Position numbers and translations under genes: made by a program. Positions 22,717 to 31,847 of a DNA stretch of 46,645 bases are shown one piece after another. Numbering within the stretch: position 1 is the stretch's first letter; each line of letters opens with the position of its first letter. Under the pieces are notes generated by a model. That model saw only the letters and a program-made list of their open reading frames with translations, did not search any database and was not told the origin of the DNA. Location of the stretch: assembly GCA_015680685.1 (NCBI GenBank), contig MNCI01011471.1, positions 235,585-282,229 of the forward strand, written 5' to 3'. Source of the stretch: Gnetum montanum. Its lineage: Eukaryota > Streptophyta > Gnetopsida > Gnetales > Gnetaceae.

Positions 22717-22925
22717 ACCATGGTCTTGTTACAGCCCTATACCACACAATACACCATGGTCCTGTTGCAACCCTACATTGCATGGTACACTATGGTCTTG
22801 TTGCAGCCCTACACACATAGTACATTGCGGCCCCATTGCAACCTTGCATCACATGGTACATCGCGGTCCTATTATAGCCTTGCATCGCATGGTACACCGT
22901 AGCTCTATTGTAGCTCTATAGAACC
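22717..22925 (+). repeat. 36-bp minisatellite in T2 5' LTR
   Basis: Five full units plus a decayed sixth, each beginning ACAC(C/T)(A/G)(T/C)GG and containing 'ttgttgcagccctaca'-like text, 35-36 bp apart. The 3' LTR of the same element has seven (30242-30490). T1 LTRs have two to three. Confidence 0.8.
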
Positions 22926-23523
22926 TCACATGCTACACTGCAATGGCCAACCCAGTAGGCATGGTTCATCATGGCAAGCACCAGACTTCACGGCCTGACA
23001 CCACCAAGACTATGACTACGCTCCCACTGCAACTATTGTATACTATGTACCTTCTAAGATCCTTGTGGAGTTAACTACGCTTCCATTTGGGGTGGTGTTC
23101 CATTTCTCTCTCCCATTTCTAGCATTTTATTGCATCTTTTTCATGTTTTTTCATGTGTCATCACATTGTATTACACTCAGGCGGTAATCTCTACGGGTTG
23201 ACACTCTCATTTTAGTCGAAACCCTTGGCTACTCTCATGTCCATTCCATTTCTACACTCTACACTTAGCACCATGAAACGTTTCTTTGACACTTAGCACC
23301 ATTTCACAGCACTCGGACTTGTGTTTTGGCTAACCATGCTACCCCCCAGTTAGACCCACTACCCTGGTTGCAACCAGTAAAGACCCTATTCAACCAACAA
23401 GACTATTTAGGGCTCTCCACCTCTGTTTCTAGCAAGGCCCTCACATAGAGGTGAGGTTAAGGCTATGCATCCATTAATCCCTTAGTGATTCTAGCCACTG
23501 ATGTTTTTGGTCATTACAGTTTT

Positions 23524-23540
23524 TAGCACTAGAAGGAGGG
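23524..23540 (+). other. T2 primer-binding site
   Basis: TAGCACTAGAAGGAGGG, 5 bases after the LTR end, the counterpart of the T1 site. Such sites pair with the 3' end of a tRNA; the tRNA was not identified. Confidence 0.55.
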
Positions 23541-23664
23541 CCTTGCCATTTCCTTCTGTATTTTTTGATTAGCACTTAACCAAAACTCTAAATGCTCTGG
23601 AGAGTGTAACAAGTTCTCATAGCGTAGCAAGTTTTAGTGTAGTGAGCGTAGCACTAGAGTTAGC

Positions 23665-23935
23665 CATTTTTAGCAGTTTCATACTTAGCATTTTTTCTAC
23701 ATTTTCATACTTAGCATTTTTTTTGCATTTTTATACTTAGCCAAATTTTCTACAGTTTTACACTTAGTCAATTTTTTTTTACAGTTTTCACACTTTGCCA
23801 TTTTTCTACATTTTTACACTCTGAATTTTTTTGCATCTTTACACTTAGCCATTTTTTTGCATTTTTACACTTAGCCATTTTTTTGCTATTGACAGACTTA
23901 GTCATTTTTCTGCAGTTTTCAGAGTTAGCTATTTT
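23665..23935 (+). repeat. T2 leader tandem repeats
   Basis: About eleven imperfect units of 22-28 bp, 'cattttt-tacatttttacacttag', between primer site and gag. Each unit carries a form of ACACTTAG, the reverse of the U3 motif CTAAGTGT. Confidence 0.7.
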
Positions 23936-23969
23936 TTGCAAACAACAACTCTCACAACCCAATTTGTGA

Positions 23970-25845
23970 ACATGAATCCAAATCAATCTTTCACATTGGT
24001 GTCTAAAACATTTGACACCATAATCCACCCAAAGCATACCATGCTAATCCATGAACAATACAATTTTTTTTGTGCTAAAAATCCAAGCAAGATTACTAGT
24101 GGATTGCCTTAACTTGGAGGCAAAATAGAACTATGAATGAGTTCACCAGGACATACGAGAGTACAACCCTTCCTTGTTCAACATAATCCCACTCATAGAA
24201 TCCTACCACTAGTTGTTGTCCCAACTCATTCATGCAAAGAGCATGATGCAGGAACAACCTATGAGGAACCCTCATAGGAGCAAGAAGATGAGTTTGAGGC
24301 CCACTTGGAACGTGAGAGCTTCCTCTACACCATCTTCCAACAATTGCTCCCTAGTACGGCCCCTCCTCAAGTTTGTCCACCTATCCTCTCCAAGATGGTG
24401 ACCATGTCAATTTAGCCTTCCTCACAAGCAACCATTGCATTGGTCTAATCCAATGCTCATGCAAGGGCCACCTCCCAACCCCAGATGACTCAGGCATCCC
24501 ATGTCCTACTTATCTCATTGGTGTGCATGGAATCTATCCAACCCACTAATGTGTGGTCCACCTTGATCACCACGCCCATCCCTTAGCCAACACATCAACT
24601 AAACTTGTCCACTATGACTTTAAACTAGCAAACTCTACAACCAATAATCCGACCCTATGCTATACAACCAACACAAGCCTAGCCAATGCAACTGACTAGC
24701 ACATTCCCAAGCTTGGATCAGATATTCCAGCTAATCCAAAGCTTAAAAGAGGAGATCAAATGACTCAAGGCTACCTCCTCCAACATTGTCAAGGTGGTGG
24801 ACTTCCACAAGGATGATCCCATAAGTCCTAGAATCCCATCCCTAACTCTCCAAATTGGGGTCCAGCTACTTCAAATCACAAGTATAATGGTGAAGGAGAC
24901 CCCAATGCACACTTGGTCATATTTCAATCCAAGTGCCTGCTCCTTCAAGCCTAGCCACACATCATCATGTGCATGTTTTCCATGTCACTCACTGGCAAGG
25001 CCTTAGATTGGTATTGCATGCTACCCAAGGCCTCAATCTCTTCTTTGAAGGATCTCATAAGCCAATTTGTGACATGCTTCAGGTACAACTTGAAACTTGA
25101 AGCAACTCTTGACCAACTCATGCAAGTCATGTAAGGGCCCCTAGAGCCTATGGCCAAATTCATCTAATGATGGAGTGCCACCTTGCAAGAAATCCATGAG
25201 CCACTAGTAGAGACTCACCTATTGGCCATTTTCAAGGGTGCAGTCAATGACTTCATTAAGTTAAAACTATACTACTTGGCCTCAAAGTCTCTTAGCCAAG
25301 ACTTTGCCCAAACAAAGGGCATAGAGGAGGCAACATAAGTTAGTAATGACCTAGCCTACATGGCCTACAAAAACCAACATGCATGCAAGCAAAACGCAAT
25401 AGTGGAAATAGTGGTTGCAAGCACAGAAGCAACTAACTTGGGTCCAACAGCTAAGTAACCCAAGGCCCCAATTCACAAAGTTGCTAACTATGGTGCCAAC
25501 TTGCCTACATTAGTAGGGGCTACCCCAAGGTCCAACTTTGAGTGCAAGGATCACTCAAAGTATACACTACTATCGATAAAACCCTCTGAACTATTGGAGC
25601 AACTCCTAAAAGTTAGGTGAATCCAATACAAACATGTATTAGAGATTCCCTATCAAAAACATGATAAGTATTGAAAACTACTAAGGAACCCTACCTCAGT
25701 AGTATTGAATGAGCCCTCAATCCCACAACATTTCAAACTAAACCAATACTATCATTACCACTAGTTTTCTAGTCATAGTATGGATAACTATCATGCTTTG
25801 TAGGATGACCTACAAAGAATGATAGAATGAGGCCAACTAGTGCTT
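23970..25845 (+). pseudogene. gag: T2 gag, decayed
   Basis: Start at about 23972 (MNPNQSFTLV, TFDTIIHPKH), as in T1. The Retrotrans_gag core runs from FSMSLTGKALDWY and MLPKASISSLKDLIS (about 24976-25057) through FRYNLK (about 25079-25096) to EPLVETHLLAIFKGAVNDFI (about 25198-25257). It ends IPQHFKLNQYYHYH (about 25720-25761). Stops such as those at 25339 and 25617 break it. Confidence 0.72.
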
Positions 25846-26646
25846 GATGAAACAAGCCAATCCAATGCAGATAATGCCCCCTACATCATAAACTCCATTA
25901 GTGTAGGTGGAAAGTGTAAACCTATGCAACAACCTTTTGTGATCCGCATGCCTCCTAGCAAGGTAAGGATCCTCTTGGCCTCCACAAGCAAGAGGTCCTC
26001 CTTTGTTATCAAAGTGCCACCATGGGCACCCACGACATCCTTTATGATCAAGGTCCCATAGCAATCATCCACTAAGACATTAAAATGGCAACCAAACCAA
26101 CCATATACTAAGATGTCAAATTGGCATGACACAACAACAACAACCACTAAGCAACCTCTTGTCATCAAGGTTCCACAACGAGTTGGCCCCGCAAAAATTC
26201 CTAATCCATCGTTTGTCATAAGGATGCCACAATGTAATGGCCCCTTACCTACTCGAAGCTTAATAGTGGGCAACATCTCGGTTCCTCCTTCTTCAAGGGC
26301 TGATCCCATGAACAACTTGGGTAGGCCTACCAAATGGCAACGCAAGAGGATAAATGAGCACCTTGCAACCACCATGGATAAAGTGAAGGCCATAACCAAC
26401 AAGAAACAACCAAACATTGGGGCCCTTGCCCCAAAGCAAGCTAAGAAACCTAAGCCCAAGTCCCATCCACAAGAGATCTATCTCTCAAGCTGCATGGAGG
26501 AAGCCAAGGCTAATACAATGGCCAATGACAAGGACTTCGTAGTGGCACTAACCCAGGTAAAACAAATGATCAAGAAAAAGAACACAATGTTGAGCTTTTA
26601 TGACCTAGTCATGACCTCATGTACTCACCACCAAGTGTTGGCTTGA
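25846..26646 (+). pseudogene. T2 gag-protease linker with repeated VI(K/R)VP motifs
   Basis: Two long open pieces in one phase (25840-26061 and 26113-26646, the latter 177 codons). It shows five copies of (F/L)(V/M)I(R/K)(M/V)P within about 100 codons: FVIRMPP, FVIKVPP, FMIKVP, LVIKVPQ, FVIRMPQ. The C-terminal part is lysine-rich (AKKPKPK) and ends LSFYDLVMTS, a Tat-type lead-in to protease. Only one form of the motif is usual in Tat elements as far as I recall. Confidence 0.6.
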
Positions 26647-27297
26647 ATGTTGACCTCCATTCCTATTACAGAGGAAATCCCTATAGATGAGGCATCCATC
26701 CATGCAGTGATGTTGATCCTTGCACCAGCAAAAATGGGTTCAACATCCCTAGCATTTCGTGATGATGCAATCAAGATCAATCCCGAACAAGGAGAGTTCA
26801 CTACAGCTCCCCTATCCATTAGCATATGTGTTGGGTAGTGCACCATCCATAGAGTACATGTTGATGATGGTGTAGCAACAAATTTAGTCCTGTACTCCAT
26901 CATCAATAAGCTAGGCCTAGCAAATGAAATCAAGCCAAACAAAACCACATGTTTAAAATCCTTCAACAGATCATGCATCACCATTAGGGGTATAATCAAC
27001 TTAGCCTTTGTGATAGGAGAGCAATTCCCCACTAGCATAGATTTCACTATCATAGAGGAGATATCAGGCTTCAACTTGATACTAGGCAGGCCTTGGCTAG
27101 CTCAACTACAGCTCATCTCCTCTCCCATCCACCAAGAAGTCCACCTTCCATACGAAGGTGGTCAAGTTATCATCCATGGTGATAACACCTCCTCTCTAGT
27201 TGTTCACAACATAGACATGGAGCAAGTGTCAGAGGTGGAGTTTCTTAGTGATGCACCTACAGCAACCAACAAAATGCATAAGATTGATACACCCGAA
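26647..27297 (+). pseudogene. pro: T2 retropepsin-like protease
   Basis: Continues the linker frame after one TGA (26644-26646). Motifs: SLAFRDD (about 26745-26765), active site VDDGVATN (about 26859-26882), INLAFVIGEQF (about 26995-27030), FTIIEE, then NLILGRPWL (about 27074-27100) and SSPIHQEVHLPY (about 27118-27155), matching the Tat protease order. Two internal stops (TAG at 26836-26838 is one) mark it as dead. It would cleave Gag. Confidence 0.75.
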
Positions 27298-27300
27298 TGA

Positions 27301-27510
27301 GAAGTTGAAGCCAAAAGCCTTCCAGAGGGCCCTAGGCCCTACACATTTCCTAATCCAAACTAGATTAGAAAACAACTCTTTGATCAAGGCACTTCCTTGG
27401 CCAAAAATGTGCTAAGTGCCTGGTTACCCCTTGCCTTCATAGGCTATGGATTTTTGGTTTTTTCTTGCATTGCATTTGTTCATGCATTTACATTTCACCT
27501 ACTTACCTAG
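27301..27510 (+). pseudogene. T2 hydrophobic extension after protease
   Basis: Follows a TGA at 27298-27300 that T1 shares. It reads EVEAKSLPEGPRPY, then one TAG, then IRKQLFDQ and FIGYGFLVFSCIAFVHAF to a stop at 27508-27510. The T1 counterpart at 16906-17118 is uninterrupted. A possible membrane segment; no known domain. Confidence 0.45.
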
Positions 27511-27839
27511 TTTACACATTGCTTCACTTTGTTTATGCATTTCTACTTTGTTTACACATCCATACACTTAGCTTACACATTGCATTTGAGAAACATAAAA
27601 AACACATAAAAAAACATAAAACTACAAAAACACATGGCCTGAAAAAGCCTTAAAATAGCATGCATCTTGGAACAACCTAAAACTATCACTTTTTGCATTG
27701 CTTTCTTTTCATTTTTGCATTTTAACTCTTTTTACGACAAGTGTCGCATAATGTTGTTTTTCTAGTTGATTTTTGCAGGATCTTGCAAGCACATAGCATG
27801 ACTACGCATGTAGCATCACACCTCACACAAGCAAGGTAA
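27511..27839 (+). other. T2 non-coding stretch
   Basis: No gene seen. Short repeated pieces 'tttgtttatgcat' and 'tagcttacaca' (27480-27590), then an A-rich run (27590-27640). Colinear with 16531-16905 of T1. Confidence 0.5.
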
Positions 27840-28060
27840 GCACTAGTCTACTATGACTATAAAATGGCATAGATAGTCCGCTATGATGATAAACTAGCAT
27901 AGATCATCCTTGGGTTATGATGTTAAACTGGCACAACATCCCCCATCCACTATGACGTTAAACTAGCACCCAACAATCTTCTAGGACTATAAACTAGCAC
28001 ATCATGGTCTGCCAGGACCTTAAACTGGGTTCATGGTCTATGAGGACTTTCAACTAGCAT
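27840..28060 (+). repeat. T2 tandem array with motif TGACGTTAAACTAGCA
   Basis: About six units, 35-50 bases apart, each with a form of 'ctatgacgttaaactagcac'. Colinear with the T1 array at 16230-16530. Single copies of the same motif lie in gag and the linker (24606-24627, about 26071-26090, about 26108-26127). Confidence 0.7.
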
Positions 28061-28072
28061 GTTCCTAATCTA

Positions 28073-28290
28073 TTGGAGCACCTGCCATTAGTGAAACCCT
28101 TAGGGAACTTGTAGCATCATCACTTCCCACCATTCTACTAATCTTTTGAAGCACTTGCCATTAGTGTGGCCTTTGAAGGACTTGCAGCATCATCACCTTG
28201 GCACTTTCACTAACTTCTTGAGCACTTGCAACTAGTGCAATATTTGATGCATTTGTAGCATCTTCACATCTGGCATTTGCACTTGCATTT
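28073..28290 (+). repeat. T2 three-unit tandem repeat, about 72 bp
   Basis: Three units containing 'agcacttgccattagtg' followed about 35 bases later by 'cttg-agcatcatcac'. T1 has about two units at the matching place (16020-16200). No coding sense seen. Confidence 0.6.
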
Positions 28291-28362
28291 CACTTTTGGT
28301 GGTTTTCTTGTCTTCTCAGAGTTGTGTTTGCAGGATGAAGCCTTGGAGGTGGTCATGCAAAG

Positions 28363-28752
28363 ATGCATCTCATTGCAGCAGCAAGTCATCACATTGCTCC
28401 AATGTGCATGATTGGACTAGTTAAGAAACTTAAGAGTGAACATCCCCCTCATTCCATTACAATCTATGCACATCCACTCCTTCATCCCAATAGCCTCTCA
28501 TCCTTTGCATACTCACAATTGCACATCCCTTTGTTGCATACGCACTATGATGCATATGGCATTCTCCTCATGTCAACTATAGAACCCAGCAGACATAATG
28601 CAACTCATCTCATGGGGGGCCTTTGTTGGTTGGTCAAGTTCCAAGTGAATGTAACCCAACTCATCCCGAGGAGGAAACACCTAGCCTATAGACACAATGT
28701 GGTTGCATCAAAACAAAGCCCATCTACTCGATGGTCCACACCTTACAGCTAG
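28363..28752 (+). CDS. T2 small ORF of unknown function (conserved in T1)
   Basis: 129 codons from MHLIAAASHHIA. See the T1 counterpart at 15607-15951. The first about 75 residues align with it (KSEHPPHSIT, HPLLHPNSLSS, AYSQLHIPLLH, YDAYGIL). The two copies then diverge, probably by a frameshift, and the last third is not shared. Unrecognised; His- and Pro-rich. It sits where an env-like or accessory ORF is found in other plant gypsy elements. Confidence 0.45.
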   Translation: MHLIAAASHHIAPMCMIGLVKKLKSEHPPHSITIYAHPLLHPNSLSSFAYSQLHIPLLHTHYDAYGILLMSTIEPSRHNATHLMGGLCWLVKFQVNVTQLIPRRKHLAYRHNVVASKQSPSTRWSTPYS

Positions 28753-29237
28753 TAATCAATAGTAAGATAAACCCAATGAGGGTTTGCCTCATAGCAAAGA
28801 AAAGAAGAAAAAAATTGAAAAATGAAAAAGCAAAAAATAAAAAAATAAGAATGGGAAAAAGCACATCCCCAAGAAAATTGGCAATGCTGCAACTTCACAA
28901 CCAAACCAACCTTGAATCAACTTTGACTCTCTCATGATCACTCTGACAAGAGGTCAATGTTTCAAGGGTAAGCCACTTCATGCCATCGTCATCATCAGCT
29001 ATGATGACTTCACATCTTACATCAAGATACACTATTTTCATTTTATTTCCTTTCCTTACATTTCATCTCCTTAGCACATTGCCTACACACTTTGCCCTAG
29101 CATACCCTTATCCACAACACTCTTGAACATGGTGGAATGATACCCAATCTAGTATTGACAAGCAATGTTGGCATCATGTTGGCTATGATGTTTTGTAACT
29201 CTTTGTTAATGTTTCTTGGGCCACTCCTCTAGACGTC
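28753..29237 (+). other. T2 spacer before polypurine tract
   Basis: No gene seen. 28795-28865 is a strongly purine-rich, A-rich run. The rest is colinear with T1 15121-15600. Confidence 0.5.
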
Positions 29238-29253
29238 AACAAAGAGGGGCCAT
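29238..29253 (+). other. T2 polypurine tract
   Basis: AACAAAGAGGGGCCAT directly before the 3' LTR start TGAAACACC at 29254. Confidence 0.75.
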
Positions 29254-31119
29254 TGAAACACCACAAAATTTTAGTTCTCGGCATCTCAATTGCAAATTTG
29301 GCTAAGTGTTAAAATGGTGGCAATTTGCCCAAATTTTTCTAAGTGTTGAGTGTAGTCAGCTCCAACTACCAGATTTGCAAATTTTTTTAAGTCTCAAAAC
29401 AATGACATTTCCTGCAAATTTGTCTAAGTGTCAAAACTTGGCAAATTTTTCTAAGTGTTGGTGCTATGCTTCCCAGCATAGCTAGCATAGCATGCATTAA
29501 GGCCTATTTTGTAAAATTTTCTAAGTGTCAATAGCAGTTACATGAAAATTTTTTCTAAGTGTTCTACTACGCTCTTACTATGCCTGCTACACTCTAAAGC
29601 GTAGCCAGCATAGCACACTTTTCAATGGCCAAATTTGCCTAAGTTTCAAGAAAGAAGCTATTAAGCTAGCTCAGCCTGAAAGAGGCATTTGGTAGATTTT
29701 CTAACTCTTGAGGCTACCCCTCCTACTACACTCCAGAGCATAGCCAGTGTAGCAAGAATAAGGACTGCAATTTTTACTAGATTCCCTTAAGTGTTCATAC
29801 TACGTCTTGTCCCTAGGGAGTGTCCTGTGTCCTGCACGTAACATGGGACAAGCATAGCAGCCAATGTCCTATGTCCCCCGTGTAATATAGGACAAGCATA
29901 GCAACCATTATTCCATGTACCACATGTAACACAGGATGAGCGTAGTAGCCAAAGTTAGAAAATTTTTGAACTTTTTCTGGTCACCTCTGAACTTAGAAAT
30001 TTTTTTGAATTTTTCTTGTGGTCCCACCTACTGCACTATCACGTGGCACCTGATCTACATTTTGGGCTAACCCTAGCCCTATAAATACCCCATGCACCCT
30101 AATGTTTTAGGAGGGTTGGCTTCCATTTTTCACTAGTTTGGCAATTGACACTTTTATTTGGCATTTAGCATTTTGGCATCTTGGCACTTAGCTCCATGGG
30201 AAAATGAGACCTAAAGCACACCATATTGGCAAAGAGGCATCCCTACATCATGGTATTGTTGTAGCCTTGTACCACACAATACACCATGGTCTTGTTGTAG
30301 CCCTGCACTACATGATACACTGCAGTCCTATTGTAGCCTTGCACTGCATAGTACATTGTAGCCCCATTACAACCCTGCACTGCATAGTACGCCACAATCC
30401 TATTACAGTCCTACACCACACAGTACACTGTGGTCTTGTTGTAACCCTACACTGCATGGTACACTGCAGCTCCATTGTAGCTCTACAGAACCTTGCATGC
30501 TACATCACAACAACCAACTCGGTAGGCACGATTCCTCAAGGCGAGCACCAAACTTCATGGCCCAACACCACCGAGACAGTGACTACACTCCCACTATGCC
30601 TATTGCACACTGTGTACCTTCTAAGACCCTTGTGGAGTTAACTACGCTTCCATTTGGGGTAGTGTTCCATTTCTCTCTCCTATTTCTAGCACATTATTAC
30701 ATTTTTCTTGCATCTTTTTCACTTTTTTTCATACATCATCATGTTGTATTACGCTCAGGTGATAGTCTCTATGGGTTGACACTCTTATTTCACTCGAGAT
30801 CCTTTGCTATGCTTGACCTCATTCCATTGCTATGCTTGACCCCATTCCATTGCTATGCTCTACACTTAGCACCACAAAACACTGCTTTAACACTTAGCAC
30901 TATTTCACATCACTCATATTTGCATTTTGGCTAACCATGCCACCCCTTGGTTACACCCACCACCGCAATTGCAGCCGACAAAGTTCTTATTCAATTGATA
31001 AGACCATTTAGGGTGCTCTGGCTTTGTTTCTAGCAAGGCCTTTATGTGGAGGGAGGGTTAAGGTTGTGCATCTATTGATCCCTCAGTGACTCTAGCCATC
31101 AACATTTCTGGTCATTACA
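29254..31119 (+). repeat. T2 3' LTR
   Basis: TGAAACACCAC...GGTCATTACA, 1866 bp, 115 bp longer than the 5' LTR. Three 44-bp units (29822-29954) against two in the 5' LTR. Seven 36-bp units (30242-30490) against about six. TATAAATA at 30080-30087. Palindromes at 29587-29604 and 29726-29743. Confidence 0.88.
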
Positions 31120-31124
31120 CACAT
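31120..31124 (+). repeat. T2 target site duplication, right (CACAT)
   Basis: Matches 21763-21767. The T1 LTR sequence resumes after it. Confidence 0.88.
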
Positions 31125-31842
31125 GACAGTGTTGTAGGTGGGACTACGAGAAAAATCTAAAAAAATTTCTAAGTCTAAAGGTGACTAGAAAAAGTTCAAA
31201 AATTTTTCTAAGTCTAGTTGCTACACTTGCTATGGTCATGAGTGTAGTAGGAGGGGATAGGGCATAGCATGAACACTTAGAAAAATTTGGTAAAAATTAC
31301 AAACCTTGTTCTTGCTATGCCAACTATGCTTTGGAGCATAGTAGAAGGGGTAGCCTCAAGAGTTAGAAAATTTGCCAAATGCCTCTTCCATGCTAAGCTA
31401 GCTTGATAGCTTGTACCTTGACACTTAGGAAAAACTGGCCACTGAGGTATTGGCTACACTCTAGAGCATAGCAAGGGAAATGGAAGCATAGCACAACATA
31501 GAAAATTTTTGCAAAACTAGCTACTTGTGTATTAGCTACACTTGGCTACAGTGTCGAGCATAGCAACTGTAGTGTTGAGCATAGTAGAACACTTAGAAAA
31601 ATTCTGCGAATTTTGACCTTATTTGGACACTTAGCCAAAAGTGTAGAAGATTGGCCATTGAAGCTAACTATGCTCTATAGCCAAAATTATAGAAGATTGG
31701 CCATTGAAGCTAACTACGCTCTATTTCAGTGGAGAGGGTAGTCCCCAATAGTTAGACAAATTTTCAAAAAGTTTCATCATTCTAACACTTGGAAAAATTT
31801 TATAGTCGAGAAGTAATAGCCCAAAATTTTTATGATGTTTCA
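31125..31842 (-). repeat. T1 5' LTR, segment right of T2 (U3)
   Basis: Colinear with about 14286-15102 of the left LTR ('gtaggtgggac-acgag', 'ggtgac-aaaaa', 'catcattctaacactt'). Contains palindromes at 31323-31340 and 31454-31471, and a 46-bp tandem duplication at about 31634-31722 that the left LTR lacks. Confidence 0.85.
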
Positions 31843-31847
31843 ACTAT
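31843..31847 (+). repeat. T1 target site duplication, right (ACTAT)
   Basis: ACTAT immediately right of the T1 right LTR end (...GTTTCA), matching 13404-13408. A1 sequence resumes at 31848. Confidence 0.85.

Larger units (their letters stand above)
21768..23518 (+). repeat. T2 5' LTR
   Basis: TGAAACACTAC...GGTCATTACA, 1751 bp. U3 has many copies of CTAAGTGT (for example near 21845, 21897, 21934, 21963, 22035) and palindromes at 22102-22119 and 22241-22258. Two 44-bp units lie at 22335-22425. The TATA box TATAAATA is at 22551-22558. About six units of a 36-bp repeat follow at 22717-22925, downstream of the predicted start site. Confidence 0.88.
21768..31119 (+). mobile_element. T2: non-autonomous gag-protease LTR retrotransposon (plus strand), complete with LTRs and TSD
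   Basis: 9352 bp: LTRs of 1751 and 1866 bp, internal part 5735 bp, 5-bp TSD CACAT. Same order as T1: primer site, repeat-rich leader, gag, linker, protease, hydrophobic extension, repeat arrays, small ORF, polypurine tract. No RT, RNase H or integrase motif was found in any frame I could follow between the GRPWL motif (27081-27100) and the 3' LTR. Both copies share the lack of pol and have almost equal internal lengths, so the family probably spread in this form. Confidence 0.88.
13409..31842 (-). mobile_element. T1: non-autonomous gag-protease LTR retrotransposon (minus strand), carrying T2
   Basis: LTRs are 13409-15102 (3' LTR) and 20904-21767 joined to 31125-31842 (5' LTR, split by T2). 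The internal part 15103-20903 is 5801 bp. Without T2 the element is about 9.1 kb. Read on the minus strand it has primer site, repeat-rich leader, gag, gag-protease linker, protease, repeat arrays, a small ORF and a polypurine tract. RT, RNase H and integrase are absent, as in T2. Gag and protease look like the Tat/Retand branch of Ty3/gypsy, so mobilisation probably depended on an autonomous relative. Confidence 0.85.

Noticed and set aside
22586-22921. ORF with a 12-residue repeat in the T2 5' LTR
   Set aside because: It arises from the 36-bp minisatellite, whose period is a multiple of three. No counterpart with the same start is clear in T1.
25881-26459. Longest ORF of the window (192 codons, minus strand), with a similar ORF at 17960-18373 (plus) in T1
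   Set aside because: Both lie antisense to the gag-protease linker, whose sense frame fits the Tat-type order. The similarity is expected for shadows of homologous DNA.
24951-27074. Minus-strand ORFs in T2 (24951-25163, 26625-27074)
   Set aside because: Shadows of gag and protease.
30204-30934. Two overlapping plus-strand ORFs of 145 codons
   Set aside because: They lie wholly in the T2 3' LTR; the first is the 36-bp repeat read through. Non-coding by position.
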